DNA of 64,000 bases. It comes from Fagopyrum homotropicum (taxonomy: Eukaryota; Streptophyta; Magnoliopsida; Caryophyllales; Polygonaceae). Within the stretch, counting starts at the first letter, position 1. The number at the start of each line of letters is the position of its first letter. This document shows positions 34,977-46,418 of the stretch, piece after piece. A program made the position numbers and the translations under genes. The notes under the pieces are model-generated. The model had not been told where the DNA came from. It worked only from the letters and a program-made list of their open reading frames with translations, and did not search any database. Where the stretch lies: contig BSWB01000002.1 in NCBI GenBank assembly GCA_033239125.1, forward strand, positions 110,956,443-111,020,442, given 5' to 3'.

Positions 34977-36881
34977 GCTAAAATTGAGAAACTGATTCAG
35001 GAGAGGAGAAATTCCAGTTTCGGTCCCAGTTCCAGTACCTCGACCGAGGCACTTTCTGGACCAAGCGAGGTGTTCTTATCTGAAGAACATCTCGGTTACC
35101 CACGTTTGACCTCGACTGAGGTCGCAAGCGAGATGATGTCAACTGAGACTTCTGAAAGTCCAGTTCTCCGATCTAAGTCTACTCCATTGGAAGGAGAAAG
35201 CAAGGATCCCTATGAGAAAGCACCCCCAATTGTGGAGCTTAAACCGCTTCCAAGTCACTTGAGGTATGTTTTCCTTGGACCGGATTCTACATATCCCGTT
35301 ATTGTAAGCACTTCCCTTTCCGAAACTGAATTGTCTAAACTGATACATGTCCTGAGAAAACATCAAAAGGCTTTGGGTTATACTATTGATGATCTTATTG
35401 GTATTAAGCCTTCTTTCTGCATGTATAGAATACTAATGGAAAACGATCATATGACTTCACGGAAACCTCAAAGACGGTTAAATCCGATCATGAAAGAGGT
35501 TGTGAAGAAGAAGATTCTTAAATTGTTGGATGCAAGTATCATATTTCCTATCTCGGACAGCAAGTGGGTGAGCCCGGTGCATGTAGTTCCGAAGAAAGGA
35601 GGGATGACCGTTGTGACGAATAAGAACAACGATTTGATTCCAACTAGGACCGTTACGGGCTGGAGGGTGTGCATCGATTACAGGAAGCTGAACGTGGCCA
35701 CCCGGAAGGACCATTTTCCACTTCCCTTCATCGACCAAATGCTCGAATGGTTAGCCCAGCGTTTACATTTTTGCTATTTAGATGGTTATAGTGGCTTCTT
35801 TCAGATTCCTATCCATCCGGATGATCAAGAGAAGACCACTTTCACTTGTCCATGGGGGACATTCGCTTATAGGAGGATGCCATTTGGATTATGTAATGCA
35901 CCCGCTACCTTCCAGCGCTGCATGATGGCTATCTTTTCCGAGTATATAGAGGAGATCATGAAGGTATTTATGGATGATTTTTCAGTATATGGTTCCTCTT
36001 TTGATGATTGATTATCTAACCTATCTCTAGTGCTACAACGATATGAAGACACTAATCTCGTTTTGAATTGGGAGAAGTGTTATTTTATGGTTAATGAAGG
36101 AATTGTACTAGGACACCTCGTTTCTAACCGAGGTATTGAGGTCGACCGAGCTAAGATCAAGACTATTGAGAAACTCCCTCCCCCTTGTTTTGTTAAGGGT
36201 GTGAGGAGTTTTCTCGGGCATGCAGGTTTCTACAGGAGGTTCATCAAGGATTTCTCGAAGATTTCTAAACCACTCACTAAACTCTTGAATAAGGACGTTG
36301 TTTTTGAGTTTTTGCAGGAACGTCTTGATGCATTTTACAAGATAAATGAAGCATTGATCTCCGCTCCCATTATTCAACCTCCGGATTGGACTTTGCCCTT
36401 TGAGATCATGTGTGATGCGAGTGATGTGGCGGTAGGAGCGGTTCTTGGACAAAAGAAGGATGGCCGGACCAACGCCATTTACTATGCTAGCAAGACGCTA
36501 GATGAAGCTCAACTAAACTACGCCGCCACCGAAAAGGAGGTTTTGGCGGTTGTATATGCCTTTGAGAAATTTCGCTCTTACTTAGTAGGAGCGAAAGTTA
36601 TTGTTTACACTGACCATGCAACTATTTGTTACTTGCTTGCTAAGAAGGATGCAAAGCCGCGTCTTATTCAATTGATTCTCTTGCTTCAAGAGTTTGATCT
36701 AGAGATTCGCGATAAGAAGGGGTCCAAAAATTCTGTTGCGGATCACCTGAGCCGGCTACCTCCCTCTTCACGCGAGAAGGACGACCCACCCATAGACGAT
36801 TCATTCCCCGATGAGCACTTGCATTTGCTGGAACGTTTGATAGACTTCTTTATCTCACCCCGTGATGAAGATGAAGTATAG
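34977..36881 (+). pseudogene. Element A reverse transcriptase and RNase H, without integrase
   Basis: A single reading frame with one TGA at 36009. It starts with a linker rich in palindromic CTCGACCGAGG DNA, which encodes STEALSGPSEVFLSEEHLG. RT blocks follow: WVSPVHVVPKKGG, WRVCIDYRKLNVATRKDHFP, FFQIPIHPDDQEKTTFTCP, MPFGLCNAPATFQRCM, the catalytic FMDD (about 35968-35979) and SFLGHAGFYRRFIKDFSKIS. RNase H: CDASDVAVGAVLGQ, TEKEVLAVVYAFEKF, YTDHATICYLLAKKDAK, VADHLSRLPPSS. After DDSFPDEHLHLL the frame ends at 36881, about 60 bp before the pol-end motif GGGAGGCAACCCAA. The HHCC and DDE integrase modules expected here are absent. Confidence 0.9.
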
Positions 36882-37729
36882 GGTGAGGATACCTTCCACA
36901 ATGTTTAGGGATGCCGTACGGTCCAGCTAGCGACCTTAAATCAAGCGCTTTTTGGGAGGCAACCCAAGGTATTGCTTTCTTTTCCCTTTTTCTAGTTTAG
37001 TTTTAGATAGTTTGCTTTTGCTTTGCTTTGTTTTGTTTTTGGCGTCCTAGACAGAAACCAGGTACTTTCTAAGGAAGGATTACAACCCAAGAGCAACACT
37101 AGAAGGACAGAAGTTCGAGAAATTGAGAAGACGGAGTTTGATTGAGACACATCTCGGTTGCTGTCACAGCACCTCGACCGAGATGATTCTTGAGCAACCG
37201 AGGTGACTAGGTCTGACAATCCAGCCAGCCACCTCGGTCTGGTCGGGACCACCTCGACCGAGGTGACAGCAGAATCGGCGAGGGGTATAAAAAGAGAAAC
37301 AATTTCTCTCTTCCCTCCCAACTCCTTCTCGACCGCGGCGCTCCTTTACCTCGTTTCCTCATTTCTCGATCGTTTTCCACGATTTTTGCTCCAATCTCGC
37401 AAGGAAAAGCACGAGGATCAACTTACAAGCGAGAAACTGCAAGAAAAACGCCTCGAATCTGCATAATTTGGGGTAAATTGTTGGAAACCCTAACTTTCAT
37501 TCCCCTTACTGATTTTAGAGATTTGTGGCTTTGGTTGCCATAGATTTGTGCTGAAAAGAGTATAAGTACCCCATAGGAAGCAATTGGTAGGGATTTTGGG
37601 GGAAAAGAACTTAAAATCAGAGAGGAGAAATTGAACAGCGCTTCGCCTCGGTCCAGTCAAGCTGTGTCTCGGCCGAGGTGTTCTTGAGGTTGTCAGACCG
37701 ACCGAGGTGCTTTCTTGTTAGCAGAAATT
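36882..37729 (+). other. Element A spacer between pol and the extra ORF, rich in palindromes
   Basis: Contains the Athila end-of-pol motif (AAGCGCTTTTTGGGAGGCAA, about 36944-36963). It then carries several CTCG-NN-CGAG copies, including CACCTCG-AC-CGAGATG (37170-37185), CACCTCG-AC-CGAGGTG (37250-37265) and CTCGGCCGAGGTG (37668-37680). A TATA-like GGTATAAAAAGAG lies at 37285-37297, between the palindromes and the extra ORF. It could mark an internal promoter; this is inference. Confidence 0.7.
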
Positions 37730-39086
37730 ATGAGTCACAGATCTGATCTTCAGCTTGTTGTGAGGGATACCCCCAGTGGTTCTTCTCCCTCCCCTTCCTC
37801 TAGACCTTCCATCCCGGCGATCCATGAGCGTCACCAGGAAGATTTTGACAGTATATGCACGCGCCCTGTCATTGCCCCGCGCTTCTTAGATGTTCCAGCC
37901 TTCGAGTGCCTCCACGTGGTGGAGGACTTGAAAAAGATGATATCCATGGTGGGGCTGGAGAGTTTTATGGAGATAAGAGCTCCATCTTACCTTGAGCCAA
38001 CCCTGGAGTTTGTGAGCTCTGTCACTCACATTCCAAAGAGGAACAACATAAAGTACCGGTTGATGAATCGGAACTACATTGTACCCATGGATAAGTTCCA
38101 AGAGATATTTGGCTTCCCGACTCCTACAGTCCCTGACTTTCCTTCTCGAGCCGTGGCTCGACAGTTCTGGGGACAGATTTCCCACGTAGTAGAGCATTCA
38201 GACAGATGGAGACCTGGAGACTCTAGGGAGAGCATCATATTCCACTTAGCTTTCCGTCTTGCCCACCGTATATTCAGTGAGACCCTTCTGGCGCGTACTG
38301 AGACGCCCCAGAAGATTAGACACGAAGAGCTGCTGAGTCTCTTCTGTATGGTGACTGGAGGAGTGCCCGATTTTGGGGCCATGTTAGCTGAGGATCTGCA
38401 CCAGATCAAGGGAAAGGCGAAGGGAGATATCTATTGTGGAGGACGGGTGACTCATATCGCTACAGTTATGGATCTTGACTTGACAGCATGTACACTAGTG
38501 GCGGCTGCAAAGCCGCTTGGACTTCAGGAGATGATCACGAGGAGGATATTGGTTCCTCGTGGCCTTACCACACCGTACGTAGCGATGCCCTGGGAGCAGA
38601 CTACTCCTCAGGGTATCCCATGGTCAGACCAGTTTACAATCTTCCATCCACAATACCGGTCTTCCGCGTGGCTGCCCTACATAGAGGATGCTAGAGATGC
38701 TTCACCAGCTCAGGTGGGGGAGGAGTATGATGATGGCGGTGCTACCATGGAGACAGGTACAGATACAGCCGGCCCTAGTGTGCCAGTTGTTGATTTAGAC
38801 GACGAGGCGACATAGGAGGAGGCTACTGCAGAACCATCACGACCTGCCAGGCGTAGGGTCCGCAGACAGAGAGATCCGTAGCTCGCTGACGGATTGACAA
38901 GCTGACGGACCATATGATCAACTCTTATGCCGCCTTATCATTGGAGATGATGGAGTTGAGGGAGAGCCAGCACTACCAGCATTGGATGATGGAGATCCAG
39001 TTCCAACATACTATGGGTTATCCGTTTGACCAATCTGAGTATCCCTTCATCCCGTATCCACCACCACCAACAGCGGATCAGGACTA
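37730..39086 (+). pseudogene. Athila-type extra ORF of element A, with premature stop
   Basis: Open from ATG at 37730 to a TAG at 38813-38815 (361 residues). Decayed homologous sequence continues to a TAG near 39086, where the B copy would end. Blocks: APRFLDVPAFECLHVVEDLK, GLESFMEIRAPSYLEPTLEF, YRLMNRNYIVPMDKFQEIFG, ELLSLFCMVTGGVPDFGAML, GDIYCGGRVTHIATVMDLDL and LGLQEMITRRILVPRG. No signal peptide or membrane segment is evident, which argues against a true envelope protein. It is the best preserved of the three copies in the window. Confidence 0.85.
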
Positions 39087-40485
39087 GAGCTTGCATGGAT
39101 TTTATTTTCTTTATTTATTACGCAGCTCAGCATGTCGGGTGAGTTCTCTTGTTTGTAGACTTATTTTGACCCATTGGGACAAAGTGTCCCAAGTATGGGG
39201 TATTTATGTTTATTATTCGACATTATGTATGCTTGTATGACTCGACTTGATATTTATGATCTTTCTTTATGCTCTATGTGTTTATCTGAGATTACATGCA
39301 TGCATACATGTTATTTGATTGAGAAAAACTAGTTTAAGAAAAAAAAATTTTGTGACCTCGACCGGGATGATTCTGGCCAAACGAGGTCAAGTACCTCGGT
39401 TGACTTAGAACACCTTGACCGAGGCAGTTTAACTGAGAGAGTTTTCGAAACGATTTTGTGTTTCTTTTCTGGATATAACCTCAGTGATGATTTTGTTTGC
39501 AGATTGGTTTTGAAATCTTTATATGCTTGAAATGTTTTATGATATGTTTAAGTTGTAAAATGCTTTGTTGGAAATTTTGGCATGTTTAATACTTTGTTTT
39601 TATCCAAATTATGTTGAATTTGAAGGTTGACACCACATGATGAGTTCTCTCACTTTCTTCCTGGGATGATTAAGGCAATTCATTCTCTTCTCTTCTTCTT
39701 CTTGATCATGCTTAGCCCCTCATATACATATTTTCCTCCCTTTACCTATCCGGGAATTTGGAAGCAAGCAAAGAAAAGCAAGCGAAAGAAAAATTGAGAT
39801 GTTGGCTGGAAGTTTAGAATGAAACAAATAGGTTTGGGGAAGTCAATCATGATGATGAGTAACTCGGCACCATGCACATAGCCGGGTGTTTGTGTCTTGC
39901 CAAAGTCGGATTGAGCGATATTCCTAACGGGTCATGGTATGTACATCAAGGGTTTGTGGCATCTCGAGAAATTGATGATTGCTGATCTCCTAGGCTTCGG
40001 TTATTATGCACCTCTATCCATGCATCCCAAAAAGTAAAGTAAAAATAAGCAAAGCTTATTGGTGGAAGATGTTGAAGTTCAAAGGAAGTGAAGTAATATC
40101 CTTTTTCCGGATTCTAGCACCACATTCCCTATATACATCCCACCCTCACACGTTTCTTGACCTTCTTCTGGAAAGCCCTTGAGACCTCGAACTTGTTGAT
40201 TGACTTGGCGGTTTAAACTGGATTATACATGATTAATTTCGATAATTATGATTTATTATGCATTCTATGATTTTATGCAAAGATGAACAACTTTCTTATA
40301 TTTATAAAATGTTTTGATTTTATTTTCCATGAAGCATTCTCTTAGAGTGATCTATGAGTCGAGCACACCACCAAAAATGTTTTGAAATACTTTTCATTGA
40401 TCTTTATGACTTATAATCCATTCTATCTTGTACTTAAGATTTGGAACTTGCTTGGGGACAAGCAAGGGACAAGTATGTGGTATTT
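39087..40485 (+). other. Element A spacer between the extra ORF and the 3' LTR
   Basis: Non-coding, collinear with 27154-28565 of B. Palindrome remnants lie at 39352-39425 (GACCTCGACCGGGATG and half copies). The polypurine-like GGGACAAGCAAGGGACAAG ends just before the 3' LTR at 40486. Confidence 0.75.
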
Positions 40486-40952
40486 TGATAGCATGTATTA
40501 TAATCTATATTTTAGGACTTGTTTAGACGTTTTATCTTCAATAAACTGCATGTATGGATGTATATTATGTGATTATATTGTTGTTTCATCTACCTTTACG
40601 GGAATCGAGGTCTACACCAAGTTTCATTGTAATCGTAGGTAAAATAGCACGTTTTGGATCGAAATGGAGCTAAGGAGCTAAGGAGTCATAGGAGCTACAT
40701 TTTGGAGTACAAAAGAGAACTCAGGAAGCAAGGAATTAATGAAGAAGATTTACTTTGGACCAGACTTGAGAGATTTCACATTCAGCTGAGATTCACCTCG
40801 GTTAGCTATAGTGTCACCTCGACCGAGGTGATCTTGAGGAGCGTCCCGACCGAGGCGAACACCTGGCGCCGGCGAGATCATATCTTTTCGCTGAGATCTT
40901 TTATTTTTGGAAGGAAGATATCTTATATTTTTGGGCTGGATTTCTGGAAGGA

Positions 40953-41032
<80 letters not shown>

Positions 41033-42312
41033 GAGATCTATTTTAGAGATATAATCTATTTTATAGGAAATTATCTTTTTAAGATATTATTATCTTTGAA
41101 AGATAATTCTACTATATAAAGGGTTGGATTTTCCACAATCCAAGAATCTTTGGATCATTGGATTTTCTGGATCAACGCAGCAGTTAGGAGATTTTTTGGA
41201 AGTTTGAAGGAAGTTTTGAAGATTGAAGGAATAAATATTCATTATTTTAAGATAGCTTTTGAGGGAGTTTGTAAACTTTTCTTAGATTCCCTTTGATTTA
41301 TTGTCTTGTTTGATTTGTGATCTGAGGAACGCTGATTTGTGAATTATTTGATTCAGTTATTGAAACCTTTTTCTGAATGTTTTTGTGTTCAAATATTCAT
41401 TCCTTCTCATATATTCGATTATTGTTTTCATGATGATGAGTGGCTAAATTCTTTGTGCGATTCTAGGGTGATTGGATGAAAGTTGTGGGAAAGACGATGA
41501 TAGAATGATCTTAATCCCAACAGGTCCCTGAAAGCTCGAGTCTTTAACCTTAACCCTAGAGTACCTCGCTCAGTCGATGAACATCTCGGCCGGGGTGGAA
41601 CTTGACTGACCGAGGTGACCTTTTCTGATCCGAAACTGAGAGTTAAGTGTTATGGTTTGCCAAATCCTGTTCTTATTAGACCTTTCCTGGTTCAATACAA
41701 GCCTAGGATGAGACTTACCCGGTGATTCTTTAGTTTGTTTATCAAAGATCATAAGTTTAGGTAATAAAAGTTTATCCTTTATTGGGGTTTGAGTGTGCCT
41801 TTATTCTATCTTTGTGAGTTAGCCTGAGACTTACCCGGTAAAGGTTGATTCTATTCCCTTAGGTGGTGTGTTGGTTTGAGATTATAGTTCCTTTCCTTAG
41901 TACCTTGAGACTTACCCGGTGATAGGAGCTTTGGTTTGGGATAGTGAGTAGTGAGACTTATCCGGTAATCTATTCCCACTTTAGAAACACCTTCCCTTTG
42001 CAAAACCTCAGCTTTGTCCGCTTTATCTTGAGATCTTGAGTCGGAACCACAATTAGATGCTTTAATCCCTAGAATTTGCATTTCCCCTTATTTGACCTTA
42101 TTATCATCTTTGATTACTTTAATCGCTTTTGTGGTTATTAGTTGCATTGACAACCTATACTTGCTTAGTTTCACACAAGTCCCTGAGATCGACACCACAA
42201 AATTCTTGCTTTTTACTATAACTGATCCGTACACTGCGGGTTCGCATCCTTGTTTTAAGTATTTTTCTTGGGATAAAAATTTAAAGCTTGCACACACCTT
42301 TTGGAGCGAACA
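40486..42312 (+). repeat. 3' LTR of element A
   Basis: Complete, starting TGATAGCATG and ending GGAGCGAACA. Palindrome CACCTCG-AC-CGAGGTG at 40815-40830. It matches both LTRs of B in the opposite orientation. An AT dinucleotide tract lies inside it. Confidence 0.93.
40955..41030. repeat. (AT)38 microsatellite inside the 3' LTR of element A
   Basis: Seventy-six uninterrupted bases of alternating A and T. The 5' LTR of A has only a short CATATATTT at the matching position (about 31683), so the expansion arose after insertion, or the tract contracted on one side. Confidence 0.97.
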
Positions 42313-42326
42313 AGTTTTTGGCGCCG
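42313..42326 (+). other. Primer-binding-site tail after the 3' LTR of element A
   Basis: AGTTTTTGGCGCCG follows the LTR terminus CA. The same bases follow the 5' LTR of B (46418-46405, minus strand), where they are the spacer and start of the primer-binding site. Pol sequence of B resumes at about CCGTCCATCC. Confidence 0.85.
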
Positions 42327-44213
42327 TCCATCCTTCTTTTGTTCAAGTACCGCTCCTACGGCCACATCACTAGCATCACACATGATCTCAAAGGGCAAGG
42401 TCCAATCAGGAGGTTGAATGATGGGAGCTATAATCAACGCTTCCTTTACCCTATAATAAGCATCAAGACATTCGTGCGAAAACTCGAAAACAACATCCTT
42501 ATTCAAGAGATTAATAAGTGGTTTAGATATTTTAGAGAAATCTTTGATGAACCTCCTGTAGAAACCTGTATGTCCGAGAAAACTCCGCACACCCTTAACA
42601 GAACAAGGGGGAGGAAGTTTCTCAATATTCTCGATCTTATCTCGATCGACTTCAATACCTCGTTTGGAAACGAGGGGTCCTAGAACAATTCCTTTGCTAA
42701 CCATAAAGTGACACTTCTCCCAATTCAAAATAAGATTAGTGTGTTGACAACGTTGTAGCACTAGAGAAAGATTAGCCAAACAGTTATCAAAAGAGGAACC
42801 ATATACCGAAAAGTCATCCATGAATACCTCCATGATCTCCTCAATATACTCGGAAAAGATAGCCATCATACAATGCTGAAAGGTAGCAGGTGCGTTGCAC
42901 AATCCGAATGGCATCCTCCGATAAGCGAATGTCCCCCATGGACAAGTAAAAGTTGTCTTCTCTTGATCATCCGGATGGATGAGAATCTGAAAGAAGCCAC
43001 TGTAACCATCTAAATAACAAAAATGGGAGTTGAGCTAACCGTTCGAGCATTTGGTCGATGAAGGGAAGCGGGAAGTGGTCTTTCCGAGTGGTCCCATTCA
43101 GCTTCCTGTAATCAATGCACATCCTCTAGCCCGTAACGGTCCTAGTAGGAATCAAATCGTTGTTCTTGTTTGTCACAACGGTCATCCCTCCTTTCTTGGG
43201 AACTACATGCACCGGACTCACCTATTTGTTATCCGATATGGGAAATATGATACCTGCATCCAACAACTTAAGAATCTCCTTCTTCACAACCTCTTTCATG
43301 ATCAGGTTTAACCGTCTTTGAGGTTCCCATGAAGTCTTATGATCGTCCTCTATTAGTATCTTATGTATCCAAAAGCCTTTTGATGTTTCCTCAGAACATG
43401 CATCAGTTTAGATAATTCAGTTTCAGAAAGGGAAGCACTAACGATAACGGGATAAGTAGAACCCGGACTAAGGAAAGCATACCTCAAGTGACTCAGAAGC
43501 GGTTTAAGCTCCACGACTGGGGGTGCTTTCCGAGGTGGGTCTGTGCTTCCTCCTTCCAGTGAAGTGTACTTAGATCGAAGAACTAGACTTTCAAAAGTCT
43601 TAGTTGACATCATCTCGCTTGCTACCTCGGTCGAGATCCGAGGTGGTTGACCAAAGTGTTCTTCAGATAAGAACACCTCGCTTGCTCCAGAGAGTGTCTC
43701 AGTCGAGGTACTGGAACTGGGACCGAAACCTAACGTGCTTTTGTTCTCCTGAATCACTTTATCAAATCTAGCTCCTGGATATGCTTCCAATGCCTTCAAG
43801 CTTCGCACATCTGCATCACAAGAGACATCTATACCTTCCTCCATTAAACTAAAAGTAAGAACTTTTTCAAGAGGATCTTTAATAAGGATAGAGCTCACCA
43901 ATTCTCTAGATTCTTCTTCATCATAGATGTTGAAGATGTCATCCTCCAACGGTTCTCCTTTCATTGCAACAAGCAATGCAAACTCCACATGATCTCCACC
44001 AATGTTGAATTTCAACTTGGCGTTCTTACAATCCACGTTGCAACCCGAAGTTGCTAGAAATGGCCTCCCGAGAATGATAGGAATGGGATAATCTGCGGGA
44101 ATATCAAGTACAACAAAGTCTATAGGTATGCAGCAATTACCTAACTTGATGGGAACGTCTTCCAAGATACCCACGGGACGGGTAATGCAGCGATCCGCCA
44201 TGTATAACGTCAT
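42327..44213 (-). pseudogene. Element B pol, 5' part: protease end, RT and RNase H start
   Basis: On the minus strand: LYMADRCITRPVGILEDVPI and PIPIILGRPFLATSGCN (end of protease), the linker with TLSGASEVFLSEEHFGQPP, and a frameshift near 43355. RT remnants follow: GKYDTC-type and FLGNYMHR shadows mark the region in other frames. Intact blocks from 42914: MPFGLCNAPATFQHCM, FMDDFSVYGSSFDNCLANL, SFLGHTGFYRRFIKDFSKIS, then RNase H CDASDVAVGAVLEQKKDGR, where A interrupts. The gene is dead by frameshift and by the A insertion. Confidence 0.87.
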
Positions 44214-44237
44214 CTTAACAGGCTTGGGCTCTCCAAG

Positions 44238-46290
44238 TCAGACTTTCTCACAAAGCTCCAGCGGGATGATGCTCATGCTGGCTCCTAGATTACATAATGC
44301 ATCATAGGTTACATCCCCAACTTGAATAGGAATGCAAAATGAACCGGGATCTCTCAATTTAGGTGGCATGTTCTCCTTCATGATTTGAATGAGCTCCGAA
44401 GACCTAGATGCCATCCTTACTTCACCAAAATCCTCCATCTTCCTCTTCCTTGATAGAATCTCTTTCAGAAACTTCCCATAGGCGGGCATCCTTGGAATGG
44501 TATCAGTGAAAGGGATGTTAATATGTAGCTTATTCATAAGGTCTAAAAACTTACCAAAGTGCTTGTCTAGATGTGCCCTTGCCCTTGACTGAGGGAATGG
44601 AAGTGGTGGTTTATAAGCAGGAGGTGGAACATAAACTTTAGATTTATCTTTCGCTTTCTGGGGCTCCATCTCGGTTGGCACCTCAACCGAAGTGTTCATC
44701 TGGTCGTGGCTCGACCGAGGTACTGGATCTGCAGTCTTCAATCCACTACGTGTTGCAATTTCCATGATCTGTCCTTTAAGGTTGCTCTCTGTCCTTGCTG
44801 GGAGCTTCCTTGGATCTCTTGGCGCTTCATTCGCCTTGTTGAAGAATTGTTGCTCTAAGGCTTTTTTTGCCTTTGAAAATGAATTCATCGATGTCTCCAT
44901 AGCGTTGTGCTTGATCAAAATTGCCTCATGCACAACATCTTTCTTTGGTGGCTGGGACGAGCTTGATGCAGGCTCTTGGCTTCTTAATGGAGTAGAAGAA
45001 GAAGAAGAAGGGGGGGGGGGGGTATTAAGAGCATTTTCAGCATGAGAATAAGGGTTACCGGAATTTTGTTGATTAGATCTCCAATTGTTATTGTTGGAGT
45101 TTCTGTTGTTGTTGTAGTTGTTGTTCCGCGGCCCTTGATAGTTTTTTCTTCCTTGGTATCCACCGTCTTGTTCCTTCTTTAATTGAGCTACTAATAGCTC
45201 CTTCAATTGCTTCACTTCATTGCTAAGCAAGGTGAGTTGAGCTCCATTTGATGATGTATCTTGGAAGCTAACTCTCCTTGCTCCATCTTCAACTCTTTGA
45301 TGGGAGAACTTCTCCATGTGTAAAGCTTGCTTTTCAATGAAATCCCAAGTTTCATCTATCGGCATATCCATGAAGGTGCCGGCGGAAAGTAATTGGAGCT
45401 TGAATTGAGTATCTCCATCCAAATCCTTGAAATATATCTCTAGCAATTCGATCTTTGGAATCCCATGATGTGGGAAATCCAACAAAAGATCCTTGAATCT
45501 CTCCCATGACTTGGACAAACTCTTTTTTTCCTTCATAATAAAAGCATTGATCTTTCCCCTCAATTTAGCGGTCTTAGAAGGGGGAAAGAATTTAGTAAGA
45601 AACTCCGTCGTCATCTCTTCCCAAGTGTTGATTTTTCCATCTAGAAGAGATTGATACCAAGCAAGCGCCTTGTCTTTCAAAAAGAAGTAGAAAGACCTTA
45701 ACTTGTAATTGTTATTCTCCAATCTTGATGGTCTCAAAGTCTCCATCAGATTCTCATAGTTTTGCAAATGTTGGTGCAGAGACTCTCTCTCTCCAAACCT
45801 CCAAATTGACATTGTCGGATCATGGTAAGAACTTGCGGTCGAAATTCATAATCGTTCTCAGTTGGATCTCCTAGGTTGACTCCTGGACGCCTCACTTGCT
45901 GATTAGGGTCCATCCTCTGACCTAAGGTTCGTGGAGCTCCAGCAAAAAGAACATCTCGGATAGGCATCCAAGGTGGTAGGTATATCTTGTCCGGTGCAAC
46001 TAGAGCTGGGTCTTGCCTCGGTCGAGGATTTGGGATCGGTCGAGGCAAAAACCGAGCCCTTAGAGCGGCCATATCTGCTTCAACTACTCCAGTTCTTGTG
46101 CGAGTCTCTTCTCTTTCTCGCTGCAGTTCTTTTTATTGAGGCGCAATTGTTCCAATGCCTCCTTCAATTCGGCTTCAAGATCGCGATTGTCTTGACCGGC
46201 CATCTTAGCTTCTTTCAATCTTATTTTGTAGGTCTTTTCTGGTTCGGGATCGTAAGGAACGATTTCCTTTCCAACACGAGTTCTTCGCAT
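44238..46290 (-). pseudogene. Element B gag and protease (broken)
   Basis: Starts at ATG 46290 (MRRTRVGKEIVPYDPEPEKT), so this copy keeps the gag N-terminus that A lost. Frameshifts near 46130 and 45790 break it. From 45812 a 524-codon frame covers the gag core (WYQSLLDGKINTWEEMTTEF, SLSKSWERFKDLLLDFPHHG), an Asn-rich linker and the protease to CNLGASMSIIPLELC, ending in TGA at 44238. The usual protease motif is D-(S/T/L)-G-A; here the catalytic Asp is Asn. After the TGA the same frame continues as LGEPKPVK, so the stop is a nonsense codon and not a module border. Confidence 0.88.
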
Positions 46291-46395
46291 AAACCTAAGG
46301 AAAGATCCTACGAAAACACTGAAGTAAAGTGGTTAATATCAACTAGGGCAATAGCCCCGAAAGACAACCAAAATTGAATTTGGTCTAGACCAAGT

Positions 46396-46412
46396 CCCCG
46401 GCAACGGCGCCA
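46396..46412 (-). promoter_or_regulatory. Primer-binding site of element B (tRNA-Asp type)
   Basis: On the minus strand TGGCGCCGTTGCCGGGG lies 6 bases after the 5' LTR terminus (CA-agtttt-TGG). It is complementary to the 3' end of plant tRNA-Asp as known for Athila elements. Confidence 0.85.
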
Positions 46413-46418
46413 AAAACT

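Larger units (their letters stand above)
31217..42312 (+). mobile_element. Athila-type LTR retrotransposon A, nested in element B
   Basis: Plus-strand element of the same family as B: truncated 5' LTR (31217-32498), gag, protease, RT, RNase H, spacer, extra ORF, spacer, complete 3' LTR (40486-42312). It splits the B RNase H gene between GQKKDGR and NAIYYASK. In the compared first 270 bp the LTRs differ at about five bases plus two small indels, so A is clearly younger than B. Integrase is missing, as in B. The right end is unusual: the LTR is followed by AGTTTTTGGCGCC, the spacer and start of a primer-binding site, and no target duplication is seen. Confidence 0.92.

Noticed and set aside
37730..39086. 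Calling the Athila extra ORF a true envelope gene
   Set aside because: No signal peptide, membrane segment or fusion-type motif can be seen; only its position is env-like.
40654..41119. Frames encoding long Ile-Tyr repeats
   Set aside because: These are translations of the (AT)n microsatellite.
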